From Microbacterium sp. LWH11-1.2 (GTDB lineage Bacteria > Actinomycetota > Actinomycetes > Actinomycetales > Microbacteriaceae), in assembly GCF_038397745.1 (NCBI RefSeq), contig NZ_CP151636.1, positions 3,658,001 through 3,722,000 of the forward strand: DNA of 64,000 bases, read 5' to 3'. The translations under genes were made by a program, and so were the position numbers. Below, piece by piece: positions 49,427 to 57,953 of the stretch (positions are counted from its first letter, which is position 1; the number at the start of each line of letters is the position of its first letter). The notes beneath the pieces are model-generated. The model searched no databases and was not told where the DNA came from. It saw only the letters and a program-made list of their open reading frames with translations.

Positions 49427-52366
49427 TCAGGCGAAGGCCTCCACGGGCGGGCAGGCGCAGACGAGGTTGCGGTCGCCGTAGGCCTGATCGATGCGGCGCA
49501 CCGGCGGCCAGTACTTGCCGGCGACGAGCGCGTGCACGGGGTACGCGGCATCCTCCCGGGTGTAGGCGTGCGTCCACTCCCCCGCGATCAGCGAGACAGC
49601 GGTGTGCGGCGCGTGCACCAGGGGGTTGTCGTCGGCGGGCCAGCGCCCTGCCGCCACGGCATCCGCTTCCGCCTTGATCATGATCATCGCCTCGATGAAG
49701 CGGTCGATCTCGCCGAGGTCCTCCGACTCCGTCGGTTCGACCATGAGTGTCCCCGCCACGGGGAACGACATGGTCGGGGCGTGGAAGCCGTAGTCGATCA
49801 GGCGCTTGGCGACGTCGTCGACCGTGATGCCCGTGGCCTCCTTGAGCGGGCGGAGGTCGAGGATGCACTCGTGCGCCACTCGGCCGTTCTCGCCCGTGTA
49901 GAGCACGGGATAGTGCTCGCCCAGGCGGGCGGCGATGTAGTTCGCCGACAGCACGGCGGCCGCGGTCGCGCGCCGCAGGCCGTCTGCCCCCATCATGCGC
50001 ACGTACGCCCAGGAGATCGGCAGGATGCCCGCCGACCCGTACGGCGCGGCCGAGACGGCTCCGCCCTCGAACGTGAAACCGCCGAAGTGCTCGCTGCGCT
50101 GCGCGAGCGGATGCGACGGGAGGAACGGCGCGAGGTGCGCCTTCGCCGCCACGGGTCCGACACCGGGTCCGCCGCCGCCGTGCGGGATCGCGAACGTCTT
50201 GTGCAGGTTGAGGTGCGAGACGTCGCCGCCGAGATCGCCGAAGCGCGCGTACCCGAGCAGAGCGTTGAGGTTGGCGCCGTCGACGTACACCTGGCCGCCC
50301 GCGTCGTGCACCGCGGTCGTGATCTCCACGACGTCGTGCTCGTACACGCCGTGCGTGGACGGGTAGGTGATCATGAGCGCCGACAGGGTGTCGGCGTGCG
50401 CGGCGATCTTGGCGCGGAGGTCGTCGAGATCGACGTTCCCGAGCTCGTCGCAGGCCACCACGACGACCTTCATGCCCGCGAGCACGGCGGATGCCGCGTT
50501 CGTGCCGTGCGCCGACGACGGGATCAGGCAGACGGTGCGCTGCGCGTCGCCGTTGGCGAGGTGGTAGCCGCGGATCGCCAGGAGCCCCGCCAGCTCGCCC
50601 TGCGAGCCGGCGTTCGGCTGCAGTGAGACGGCGTCGTACCCGGTGACCTCGGCGAGCCAGCCCTCGAGCTGCTCGATGAGATCGAGATAGCCCTGCACGT
50701 CGGATGGCGGCGCGAACGGGTGGATGCCGGCGAACTCGGGCCATGTGATGGCGGCCATCTCGGTCGCGGCGTTGAGCTTCATCGTGCAGGACCCGAGCGG
50801 GATCATGCCGCGGTCGAGCGCGTAGTCGCGGTCGGCGAGGCTCTTCAGGTAGCGCATCATGGCGGTCTCGCTGCGGTGCGCATGGAAGACCGGGTGGGTC
50901 AGGTACTCGTCCTGCCGGATGAGCGCGCCGGGAAGAGCGTGGTCGCCGTCGCCGAATCCGAAGACCCGCTCCTTCGTGCCGCCGAAGACGTGCGCGACCT
51001 GGTGCAGCTCCGCGGTCGTCGTGGTCTCGTCGACCGCGATGCTGAGCGTGTCGGCATCGACGACGTGGAGGAGGAGACCCGCACCGTCGTGCGCCTGGTT
51101 CGCGAGTTCGTCCGCACGGCCGGGGACACGCACGGAGACTGTGTCGAAGAAGGCGTCGTGCACGACCTCGGCTCCGGCCTCGACGAGCCAGTCGCGCAGC
51201 AGCGCGGCCTTCGTCGCGACCTCCGACGCGATGGCTTCGAGGCCGTCGGGCCCGTGGTACACCGCGTACATGGAGGCCATGACGGCGAGCAGCACCTGTG
51301 CGGTGCAGATGTTCGATGTCGCCTTCTCGCGACGGATGTGCTGCTCGCGGGTCTGCAGCGAGAGGCGGTAGGCGGGCTTGCCGTCAGCGTCCACCGAGAC
51401 GCCGACGAGGCGCCCTGGCAGCTGACGCTCGAGGCCTGCGCGCACGGCCATGTACCCGGCGTGCGGACCGCCGAAGCCCATCGGCACACCGAAGCGCTGC
51501 GTCGTGCCGACAGCCACATCCGCGCCCAGCGAACCGGGCGACGCGATCAGGGTGAGGGCGAGGAGATCGGCGGCAGCGACCGCGAGACCGCCGGCGAGGT
51601 GTGCGGCGTCGATGACGGCCGAGGGGTCCCAGACCCGACCGGATGCTCCCGGATACTGCACGAAGACGCCGAACAGCTCCGCCGGGAGCTCCTCGCCCGC
51701 GGCGAAGTCCACGGAGACGAGCTCGATGCCGACGGCATCCGCACGGGTGGCGAGCAGCGCCTTCGTCTGCGGGAAGGCATCGGCGTCGACCGCGAAGACG
51801 TTCGACGCCGACTTCGAGGCACGCCGGGCGAGCAGCATGCCCTCCACGACCGCGGTCGACTCGTCGAGCATCGACGCGTTGGCGGTCGAGAGCCCGGTGA
51901 GCTCGGCGACCATCGTCTGGAAGTTGATGAGCGCTTCCAGACGGCCCTGCGAGATCTCGGGCTGGTACGGCGTGTAGGCCGTGTACCAGGACGGGTTCTC
52001 CAGTACACCCCGCTGGATGACCTGCGGAGTGATCGTGCCGTAGTAGCCGAGGCCGATCATCGGCCGGTTCACCGCGTTGCGCGACGCGAGGGCGCGCAAC
52101 TCGGCGAGCGCTTCGGTCTCGCTCGCCGCTGCCGGGATGGTCGAGTCGAGCGAGCCCGTCGGTCCGGTGAAGATCGAGGACGGGACCGCCTGGCGCATCA
52201 GCGCCTCGACGGCATCTCCCTCCTGGGTCCCTGAGCTTGCCCCCTGGGTCCCTGAGCTTGCCCCCTGGGTCCCTGAGCTTGTCGAAGGGTGGATGCCGAG
52301 CGCGTCCAGCATGGTCCGCTGGGCGGCGTCGGTGGGTCCGATGTGACGATCGGCGAAGGAGACCAC
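49427..52366 (-). CDS. gcvP: Glycine dehydrogenase (decarboxylating), P protein, with in-frame repeat insertion
   Basis: 979 residues, full-length single-chain GcvP. PLP Lys in [16 protein letters not shown] near 725; glycine-rich regions intact. It decarboxylates glycine and loads the aminomethyl group on lipoyl-GcvH. Residues 27-49 are three repeats built from PSTSSGTQ and GASSGTQ, placed between LGI and EGDAVEALM in the N-terminal domain, where homologues are short; the encoding DNA is a 21-nt tandem repeat. The reading frame stays open, so the protein is probably functional. GTG start 52366, last gene of the gcvT-gcvH-gcvP operon. Confidence 0.95.
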   Translation of the reverse strand: MVSFADRHIGPTDAAQRTMLDALGIHPSTSSGTQGASSGTQGASSGTQEGDAVEALMRQAVPSSIFTGPTGSLDSTIPAAASETEALAELRALASRNAVNRPMIGLGYYGTITPQVIQRGVLENPSWYTAYTPYQPEISQGRLEALINFQTMVAELTGLSTANASMLDESTAVVEGMLLARRASKSASNVFAVDADAFPQTKALLATRADAVGIELVSVDFAAGEELPAELFGVFVQYPGASGRVWDPSAVIDAAHLAGGLAVAAADLLALTLIASPGSLGADVAVGTTQRFGVPMGFGGPHAGYMAVRAGLERQLPGRLVGVSVDADGKPAYRLSLQTREQHIRREKATSNICTAQVLLAVMASMYAVYHGPDGLEAIASEVATKAALLRDWLVEAGAEVVHDAFFDTVSVRVPGRADELANQAHDGAGLLLHVVDADTLSIAVDETTTTAELHQVAHVFGGTKERVFGFGDGDHALPGALIRQDEYLTHPVFHAHRSETAMMRYLKSLADRDYALDRGMIPLGSCTMKLNAATEMAAITWPEFAGIHPFAPPSDVQGYLDLIEQLEGWLAEVTGYDAVSLQPNAGSQGELAGLLAIRGYHLANGDAQRTVCLIPSSAHGTNAASAVLAGMKVVVVACDELGNVDLDDLRAKIAAHADTLSALMITYPSTHGVYEHDVVEITTAVHDAGGQVYVDGANLNALLGYARFGDLGGDVSHLNLHKTFAIPHGGGGPGVGPVAAKAHLAPFLPSHPLAQRSEHFGGFTFEGGAVSAAPYGSAGILPISWAYVRMMGADGLRRATAAAVLSANYIAARLGEHYPVLYTGENGRVAHECILDLRPLKEATGITVDDVAKRLIDYGFHAPTMSFPVAGTLMVEPTESEDLGEIDRFIEAMIMIKAEADAVAAGRWPADDNPLVHAPHTAVSLIAGEWTHAYTREDAAYPVHALVAGKYWPPVRRIDQAYGDRNLVCACPPVEAFA
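52223..52288 (-). repeat. 21-nt tandem repeat inside gcvP
   Basis: Three copies of CTGGGTCCCTGAGCTTGCCCC starting at 52223, 52244 and 52265; the last ends in TTGTCGAAGG, giving the complete element CCTTCGACAAGCTCAGGGAC on the coding strand. It reads as PSTSSGTQ followed by two GASSGTQ. Confidence 0.9.
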
Positions 52367-52373
52367 GGGTGGA

Positions 52374-52769
52374 TCAGCCCTCCGTCAGTGCGACGTACGC
52401 GTCGCGGTCGAGCAGGCCGTCAGTGGCGCCGTCGGCCACGGCGACCTTGATCAGCCAGCCGCCCTCGAAGGGCTCGGCGTTGACGAGCGACGGGTCGTCG
52501 ACGACGGCGTCGTTGATCTCGACGACCGTGCCGGCGACCGGGGCGTAGAGCTCTCCGACCGACTTCGTCGACTCGATCTCGCCGACGACCGCACCTGCGG
52601 TGAGCTCGGTGCCGACGGCGGGGAGCTCGACGAAGACGACGTCACCGAGCTTCTCGGCGGCGTAGTCGGTGATGCCGATGCTCACGGTCTGGGTTCCCGA
52701 GCCCGTCGAAGGACCGGTCGCGATCCACTCGTGCTCTTCGGTGTACTTCAGTGCGCTGAGGTCGGTCAT
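52374..52769 (-). CDS. gcvH: Glycine cleavage H protein (lipoyl carrier)
   Basis: 131 residues. Lipoyl domain with the modified Lys in [16 protein letters not shown] near 69. Shuttles the methylamine from P to T protein. Residues 19-27 (GPSTGSGTQ) replace what is normally a short turn after HEWxA; the same peptide motif occurs in gcvP. ATGA overlap with gcvT. Confidence 0.95.
   Translation of the reverse strand: MTDLSALKYTEEHEWIATGPSTGSGTQTVSIGITDYAAEKLGDVVFVELPAVGTELTAGAVVGEIESTKSVGELYAPVAGTVVEINDAVVDDPSLVNAEPFEGGWLIKVAVADGATDGLLDRDAYVALTEG
52690..52712 (-). repeat. Element related to the gcvP repeat, inside gcvH
   Basis: Coding strand CCTTCGACGGGCTCGGGAAC, then CCA; differs from the gcvP copy only at A/G positions and is read in the same frame, giving PSTGSGTQ. 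Confidence 0.85.
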
Positions 52770-53950
52770 TTGGTCCTCCGGTAGAAAGGCAGGGCGGTCA
52801 CGGTCGCGGGGATCTTCGTCCCCCGCACATCAAGGAATACTGCTGTTCCCTCTTCCGCGGAAGAAGGATCGACGTAGGCCATCGCGATCGGGTGGCCGAG
52901 GGTCGGGCTGAGGGCGCCGCTGGTGATCTCGCCGAGCACCGTGCCATCGGCATCCACCACGGCGTAGCCGGCGCGCCCGGCGCGCTTGCCCTCGGCGGCG
53001 AGTCCGACGAGGACGGGAGCTTCCGGGGCCGCGTCGACGGCGTCCTTCCCGATGAAGCTCTCCTTGTCCGCCACCACCACTCGACCGAGGCCGGCCTGCG
53101 CCGGTCGGGTCTCGAGGGAGAGCTCGTGCCCGTAGAGCGGCATCCCGGCCTCGAGGCGGAGCGTGTCGCGAGCGGCGAGGCCTGCGGGAACGAGGCCGTG
53201 CGGCTCTCCGGCGGCGAGCAGGGCGTCCCACAGCGCGGGTGCGAGTGTGCTGGGGACGAGCAGCTCGAAGCCGTCCTCGCCGGTGTATCCGGTCCGGGCG
53301 AGGAGCAGGGGCTCACCGTGGAAGCGGGCGTCGGCCCAGGCGTAGTACCTCTGCTCGGCCCAGGGCGTACCGACCTCGGTGATGCCCTCGGTCGCCGCGA
53401 CGATGGCCTCGGCCGCGGGGCCCTGGACGGCGAGGAGGGCGAAGGAGTCCGAGACGTCCTCGACGTCGACCCCTCGGTCGCCGAGGAACCCGGCGAAGCT
53501 GCGCTCCTCCCCTTCCGCCCGGGGAGGCCCCTCGCGTTCGATGAGGGACGGGAACGACCGCACGCGCGAGGCGAAGGCCGCGTCGACGTAGCCGCGGTTG
53601 CCGGCGTTCGCGATCACCAGATAGCGATCGTCGGCGAGCCGGTAGACGATCACGTCGTCGACGATCCCTCCGGACTCCGACAGGATCAGCGAGTACTTCG
53701 CCTTGCCCACGGCCATCGAGGACAGGCGACCCGCGAGCGCGTAGTCGAGGAACTCCGCGGCGCTCTCACCCGTGACGAGGAACTCCGCCATGTGCGAGAT
53801 GTCGAAGAGACCGGCCGACCGGCGGACGGCGTGGTGCTCCGCGAGGTCGGAGGTGTAGCGCACCGGCATCTGCCAGCCGCCGAAGTCGGTGAACGACGCC
53901 CCGAGCGCCTCATGGCGCTCGCGGAGCGGGGTGTAGCGGGGGTCGGACAT
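52766..53950 (-). CDS. gcvT: Aminomethyltransferase, glycine cleavage T protein
   Basis: 394 residues. Opening [22 protein letters not shown], folate-binding region FDISHMAEF and [20 protein letters not shown] (about 100-120), [13 protein letters not shown] near 222 and [20 protein letters not shown] near 260 are diagnostic. Releases ammonia and forms methylene-tetrahydrofolate. First gene after the glycine riboswitch; ATG preceded by GGGAG. Confidence 0.95.
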   Translation of the reverse strand: MSDPRYTPLRERHEALGASFTDFGGWQMPVRYTSDLAEHHAVRRSAGLFDISHMAEFLVTGESAAEFLDYALAGRLSSMAVGKAKYSLILSESGGIVDDVIVYRLADDRYLVIANAGNRGYVDAAFASRVRSFPSLIEREGPPRAEGEERSFAGFLGDRGVDVEDVSDSFALLAVQGPAAEAIVAATEGITEVGTPWAEQRYYAWADARFHGEPLLLARTGYTGEDGFELLVPSTLAPALWDALLAAGEPHGLVPAGLAARDTLRLEAGMPLYGHELSLETRPAQAGLGRVVVADKESFIGKDAVDAAPEAPVLVGLAAEGKRAGRAGYAVVDADGTVLGEITSGALSPTLGHPIAMAYVDPSSAEEGTAVFLDVRGTKIPATVTALPFYRRTK

Positions 53951-54007
53951 GGAGTTCTCCCGTGCGGATTCGGGCGGAACGACGACGTCGACGTTCCTCG
54001 GAACTCC
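53951..54007 (-). promoter_or_regulatory. Probable expression platform of the glycine riboswitch
   Basis: GGAGTTC just after the aptamer (complement of 54001-54007) can pair with GAACTCC immediately before the gcvT ATG (complement of 53951-53957). A second hairpin GGAACG/CGTTCC (53976-53981 with 53992-53997) lies between. This pairing would cover the region beside the GGGAG ribosome site, suggesting translational control. Confidence 0.45.
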
Positions 54008-54192
54008 CCCTCTGTCATGGGCCTGAGAGCTTCGCCCGCGCGGGGGCTTTCACCGTCGGCGGATCTCGAGCTTCGCTCGAGATCGCTTTTCAGAGTGGCC
54101 GGAACCGCGCGGTACGCGTTACCTGAGAGATTGGCGGGGAGGCTTGCTCCTTCGGTGCCCGGCTGCATTCGCCGGGGCTCTCCCGCGGGGGT
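54008..54192 (-). ncRNA. Tandem glycine riboswitch
   Basis: On the minus strand both aptamers are recognisable. Aptamer 1: GGGAGAG (complement of 54178-54184), CACCGAAGGAGCAA (54144-54157) and CTCTCAGGTAAC (54118-54129). Aptamer 2: a CTCTGAA start, GGTGAAAGCC (54045-54054) and CTCTCAGGCCCATGACAGAG (54012-54031). These are the conserved cores of the gcvT RNA motif. Glycine binding turns on the glycine cleavage operon in known examples. Confidence 0.93.
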
Positions 54193-54221
54193 CATTCGGC
54201 CTGTCTTCAGTTGTGGGGTTC

Positions 54222-54227
54222 AGTCTA
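54222..54227 (-). promoter_or_regulatory. -10 box TAGACT of the gcv operon
   Basis: Minus-strand TANNNT about 38 nt before the first aptamer core; its -35 region would lie in the 3' end of the upstream ATPase gene. No terminator is visible between that gene and this promoter. Confidence 0.5.
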
Positions 54228-54238
54228 GCCGGAGCCCT

Positions 54239-55102
54239 TCAGGATCGGATGCCGAGTTCGGCGCGGACCTCGTCACGGAGGCGTCCGAGGTTCTCGGGCT
54301 CGGGGGCCGCGCCGAGGAGCGTCTTGGTGTAGTCGTGCTGGGGGTGGAGGATGACCTCGTCGGCGGGTCCGCGTTCGACGACGTCACCCTTGTAGAGGAC
54401 CATGATCTCGTCGGAGAAGTGCCGGGCGGTCGCGAGATCGTGCGTGATGTACAGCACCCCGAGGTTCTCCTCACGCTGCAGCTCGGCGAGGAGGTTCAGC
54501 ACGCCGAGGCGGATCGACACGTCGAGCATCGACACCGGCTCGTCGGCGACGATGAACCGCGCCCCGGGCGCGAGCGCCCGGGCGATCGCGACACGCTGCC
54601 GCTGCCCACCCGAAAGCTCGTGCGGACGACGCTCCGCGAAGCTCTCCCCCGGTGTCAGCCGCACCCGCTCCAGCAGCTCGACGGCCCGCTCCCGCACCTG
54701 AGCACTGCTCAACTCGGGGTGATGCAGCCGGATCGGTCGCTCCAGGTGATGCACGATCGTGTGGAACGGGTTCAACGACGCGAACGGGTCCTGGAACACC
54801 ATCTGCACATCCGACCGGTATCGCTCCAACGTGCGCCCGTGCGTCCCCGATGGCACCCCGTCGAGGAGGATGTCCCCGCTCGTGGGGGTCTCCAGCTTCA
54901 TCAGCATCCGCGCGATCGTCGACTTGCCCGACCCGGACTCCCCCACCAGCGCGACCGTCCGCCCCGGCTCGAGCGTGAACGACACATCCTTCACCGCATG
55001 CAGGGTCGTCGTCTTGAACCCGGAACGCAGGTGGAAGTCCTTGGTCAGGTTCCGCGCCTCCAGCGTGCCCGTGCCGCGCGCGGCATCCGTCTTCGTGCTC
55101 AT
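54239..55102 (-). CDS. ABC importer ATPase, DppF/OppF type (transporter 2)
   Basis: 287 residues. Walker [10 protein letters not shown] near 56, signature LSGGQRQR near 164, Walker B FIVADEPVSMLD near 184, and the C-terminal LHPQHDYTKTLLGAAP. One of two separate ATPases for this transporter. Start overlaps the DppD-type stop (ATGA); last gene of the operon, next to the gcv promoter. Confidence 0.9.
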   Translation of the reverse strand: MSTKTDAARGTGTLEARNLTKDFHLRSGFKTTTLHAVKDVSFTLEPGRTVALVGESGSGKSTIARMLMKLETPTSGDILLDGVPSGTHGRTLERYRSDVQMVFQDPFASLNPFHTIVHHLERPIRLHHPELSSAQVRERAVELLERVRLTPGESFAERRPHELSGGQRQRVAIARALAPGARFIVADEPVSMLDVSIRLGVLNLLAELQREENLGVLYITHDLATARHFSDEIMVLYKGDVVERGPADEVILHPQHDYTKTLLGAAPEPENLGRLRDEVRAELGIRS

Positions 55103-55950
55103 CGGGTCCCCTCCTGGCTCACGCCCGTGCGGACGAAGTCGCCCCGCTCGCCCTTCAGCGACGGGAAACTCGACAACAGCTTCTTCGTGTACTCGTGCTG
55201 CGGGGTCCGGTAGATCTCCTCCGCCGTCCCCTGCTCCACGATCTGTCCCTGCAGCATCACCGCGATCCGGTCGCTGATCTCGATCAGCATCGGCAGGTCG
55301 TGCGTGATGAAGATGACCGCGAACCCGAGTCGTTCACGCAGCCGCATGATCTCGCGGATGATGCCCCGCTGCACGACCACGTCGAGTGCGGTGGTCGGCT
55401 CGTCCATGATCATCACCTGCGGGTCCAGCGCGAGGGCCATCGCGATCATCATGCGCTGGCGCATGCCGCCGGAGAGCTCGTGCGGGAAGCTCGTCAGACG
55501 CGACGGGTCCACCCCGACCAGGGTCAGCAGCTCCTCGGCGCGCGCGGTCTTGTCCTTCTTCGACATCCCGGGGCGGTGCGTGTCGAAGATGTCGAAGATC
55601 TGCGCCTTCACATCGATCACCGGGTTGAGCGAGTTCATCGCCCCCTGGAACACCATCGAGATCTTGTCCCACCGGAACGCCCGCAGACCGTCGCCGTCGA
55701 GGCCCACGATGTCGATGTCGTGCCCATCGCGGTCGTGGAACACGATCTCGCCGCTCGTCATCAGCGCCGGCGGCTTGAGCAGACGATTCATCCCGTAGGC
55801 GAGCGTCGTCTTCCCGCAGCCGGACTCCCCCGCGAGTCCCAGGATCTCGCCGCGGTTCAAGGTGAGCGAGACATTGCGCACGGCCTTGACGGGCGGATCG
55901 ACCTCGTACTCGATCGACACGTTCTTCGCTGTCAGCACGGCGTCGCTCAT
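55099..55950 (-). CDS. ABC importer ATPase, DppD/OppD type (transporter 2)
   Basis: 283 residues. Walker A GESGCGKTT near 37, signature LSGGMRQR near 162, Walker B VMIMDEPTTALD near 182, C-terminal RTPQHEYTKKLLSSFPSL. The motif VFQGAMNSLNPVIDV (Q-loop) fits oligopeptide/oligosaccharide importers. ATGA overlaps on both sides. Works with the DppF-type subunit as a heterodimer. Confidence 0.9.
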   Translation of the reverse strand: MSDAVLTAKNVSIEYEVDPPVKAVRNVSLTLNRGEILGLAGESGCGKTTLAYGMNRLLKPPALMTSGEIVFHDRDGHDIDIVGLDGDGLRAFRWDKISMVFQGAMNSLNPVIDVKAQIFDIFDTHRPGMSKKDKTARAEELLTLVGVDPSRLTSFPHELSGGMRQRMMIAMALALDPQVMIMDEPTTALDVVVQRGIIREIMRLRERLGFAVIFITHDLPMLIEISDRIAVMLQGQIVEQGTAEEIYRTPQHEYTKKLLSSFPSLKGERGDFVRTGVSQEGTR

Positions 55951-56933
55951 GCGGTGACCCCCTTGGTCTTGGCGGCCTTGCGCACGCGGCGGGCGGCATC
56001 CGGCGCGTTGCGGAGCTTCGGGTTGATGACCTCGTCGATCGCGAAGTTGATGAGGACGAGGCCTGCGCCGATGACGGCGATCATCAGTCCCGGCGGCACG
56101 AACCACCACCACGCCCCTCGTCCGAGAGCCTGACCGGACTGCGCATCATTGAGGATCGTCCCCCAGGTGATCGAGTCCGTGGGTCCGAGTCCCAGATACG
56201 AGAGTCCCGCCTCCCCGAGGATCGCGAAGATGAGGGCGAACAGGAACTGCGCGGTGAGAAGCGGGAGGAGGTTCGGCATGATCTCGACGAGGATCACACG
56301 CAGCGACCTCTCTCCGGCGACCTTCGAGGCGTAGACGTAGTCGCGGGTGCGCAGCGAGCGTGTCTGCAGACGCAGCACGTAGGCCGCGCCCGCCCAGGAG
56401 GTGATGCCGAGGAAGATCGCCACCAGCTGCCAGGTGCGCTGGGGGACGAAGGACGCGATCACCATGACCAGCGGCAATGCGGGGATCACGAGCATCACGT
56501 TGGTGATGAGCGCGAGTCCATCCTCGCGCCATCCGCCCAGGTAGCCGGCGAGAACGCCGAAGAGGAGCGACAGCACGATGGCGATGACGCTGGCGATCAG
56601 TCCGACGAGCAGCGAGCCCTGAGCGCCGATCGCGAGCTGGGCGAACATGTCGTTGCCGAGCTTCGTGGTGCCGAGCCAGTGCTCCGCCGACGGCGCCTGA
56701 AGAGCGGGATTCGCGGTGCTGCGCGGGTTCTGAGTGAAGATCGGCGCGATGATCGCGAACAGGACGGTCGCGAGCACCAGGATCGAGCCGACGATGAACT
56801 TCGGCGACGTGCTGGGAAGGATGCGACGGCGCTTGCGGTCCTGCTGCGTCGCCATCGCGATCGTGCTGGCGGGTGCCGTCGTGGGCGTCTCCTCGACGGA
56901 GAGGAGGCCGGCGGTGTTCTGCGGATCAGACAT
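55947..56933 (-). CDS. ABC importer permease, DppC type (transporter 2)
   Basis: 328 residues from ATG 56933 (SDPQNTAGLL), with a longer hydrophilic N-terminus than transporter 1. Six hydrophobic segments; HWLGTTKLGNDMFAQLAIGAQ and the loop VYASKVAGERSLRVILVEIMPN are family-typical. 8-nt overlap with the DppB-type gene. Confidence 0.9.
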   Translation of the reverse strand: MSDPQNTAGLLSVEETPTTAPASTIAMATQQDRKRRRILPSTSPKFIVGSILVLATVLFAIIAPIFTQNPRSTANPALQAPSAEHWLGTTKLGNDMFAQLAIGAQGSLLVGLIASVIAIVLSLLFGVLAGYLGGWREDGLALITNVMLVIPALPLVMVIASFVPQRTWQLVAIFLGITSWAGAAYVLRLQTRSLRTRDYVYASKVAGERSLRVILVEIMPNLLPLLTAQFLFALIFAILGEAGLSYLGLGPTDSITWGTILNDAQSGQALGRGAWWWFVPPGLMIAVIGAGLVLINFAIDEVINPKLRNAPDAARRVRKAAKTKGVTA

Positions 56934-57921
56934 TCTGGCGAGCCCTCGGGTCGATGAAGCCATAGACGAGGTCCATGAAGAAGTTGGCCGCGAGCACCGT
57001 GATGGTGATCACGAGGAACAGCCCCTGCATCAGCGCGTAGTCGTTGTTGGTGACCGCCTGGAACATCAGCTTGCCGATGCCGGGGTAGGTGAACACCTGC
57101 TCCATCACGATGGAGCCCGAGACGACGAAGCCGAGGGTGATCGAGAAGCCGGCGATCGACGGGATCGCCGCATTCCGCGCGGCGTACGTGGTGAGGATGC
57201 GCCGCGGGCGAAGGCCCTTGGCCTCGGCGGTGAGGACGTAGTCCTCGGCGAGGGTCGCGACCATCATGTTGCGCATGCCGAACATCCAGCCGCCCACCGA
57301 GGAGATGACGATGGTGATCGCCGGAAGGAGAGCATGCGAGAAGGCATCGGAGAAGAACGCCCAGGTCGGCTCCGGCCCGTCGGGGAAGTCGAAGACGTCG
57401 TACCCGCCGAAGAGCGGGAACCAGCCGAGCCCCACGGAGAACACCGCGACCAGGATCAGCGCCAACCAGAAGTACGGGATCGACTGCAGCACGGTCGTGG
57501 CCGGGATCAGATGATCGACCCAGGTCCCGCGCTTCCACCCCGCCCAGGCGCCGAGCGCGATGCCGAGGATGAAGGAGATGACGGTCGCGGTACCCACCAG
57601 GACGAGGGTCCACGGGATCGCGCCCGCGATGAGCTCGGTCACCGGGGTCGGGTACTTCGTGACCGAGATGCCGAGGTCGCCGCGGAACATGCGCGCCCAG
57701 TAGGAGAGGTACTGCTCCCATAGCGCGGAGTCGTCGCCGCCCAGCAGTAGCTTGATGTTCCTGATGGTGGTCTCGGAGATCTCGCCGCCGGCCCGCTGCA
57801 TCTTGGCGATCATGATGTCGGCGGGGTTCCCCGGCATGAGCCGGGGAAGCAGGAAGTTGAGAGAGATCGCGGCCCAGAGCGTGAACGCGTAGAACCCGAT
57901 TCTTCGTGCATAGAACTTCAT
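56926..57921 (-). CDS. ABC importer permease, DppB type (transporter 2)
   Basis: 331 residues. N-terminal KFYARRIGFYAFTLWAAISLNFLLPRLMPGNPADIM, six hydrophobic segments, cytoplasmic loop VLTAEAKGLRPRRILTTYAARN near 223-245. The region KMQRAGGEISETTIRNIKLL after the first helix is longer than in classical DppB and is seen in family-5 systems thought to carry oligosaccharides, so a sugar ligand is possible. Begins 32 nt after the binding-protein gene with no hairpin. Confidence 0.9.
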   Translation of the reverse strand: MKFYARRIGFYAFTLWAAISLNFLLPRLMPGNPADIMIAKMQRAGGEISETTIRNIKLLLGGDDSALWEQYLSYWARMFRGDLGISVTKYPTPVTELIAGAIPWTLVLVGTATVISFILGIALGAWAGWKRGTWVDHLIPATTVLQSIPYFWLALILVAVFSVGLGWFPLFGGYDVFDFPDGPEPTWAFFSDAFSHALLPAITIVISSVGGWMFGMRNMMVATLAEDYVLTAEAKGLRPRRILTTYAARNAAIPSIAGFSITLGFVVSGSIVMEQVFTYPGIGKLMFQAVTNNDYALMQGLFLVITITVLAANFFMDLVYGFIDPRARQNV

Positions 57922-57953
57922 GTCACTGCTTCCTGCTTCCCCGTCCCTTCGTC

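Noticed and set aside
52223-52288. Repeats as a CRISPR array
   Set aside because: Units are contiguous without spacers, in frame inside gcvP, and no cas gene is present.
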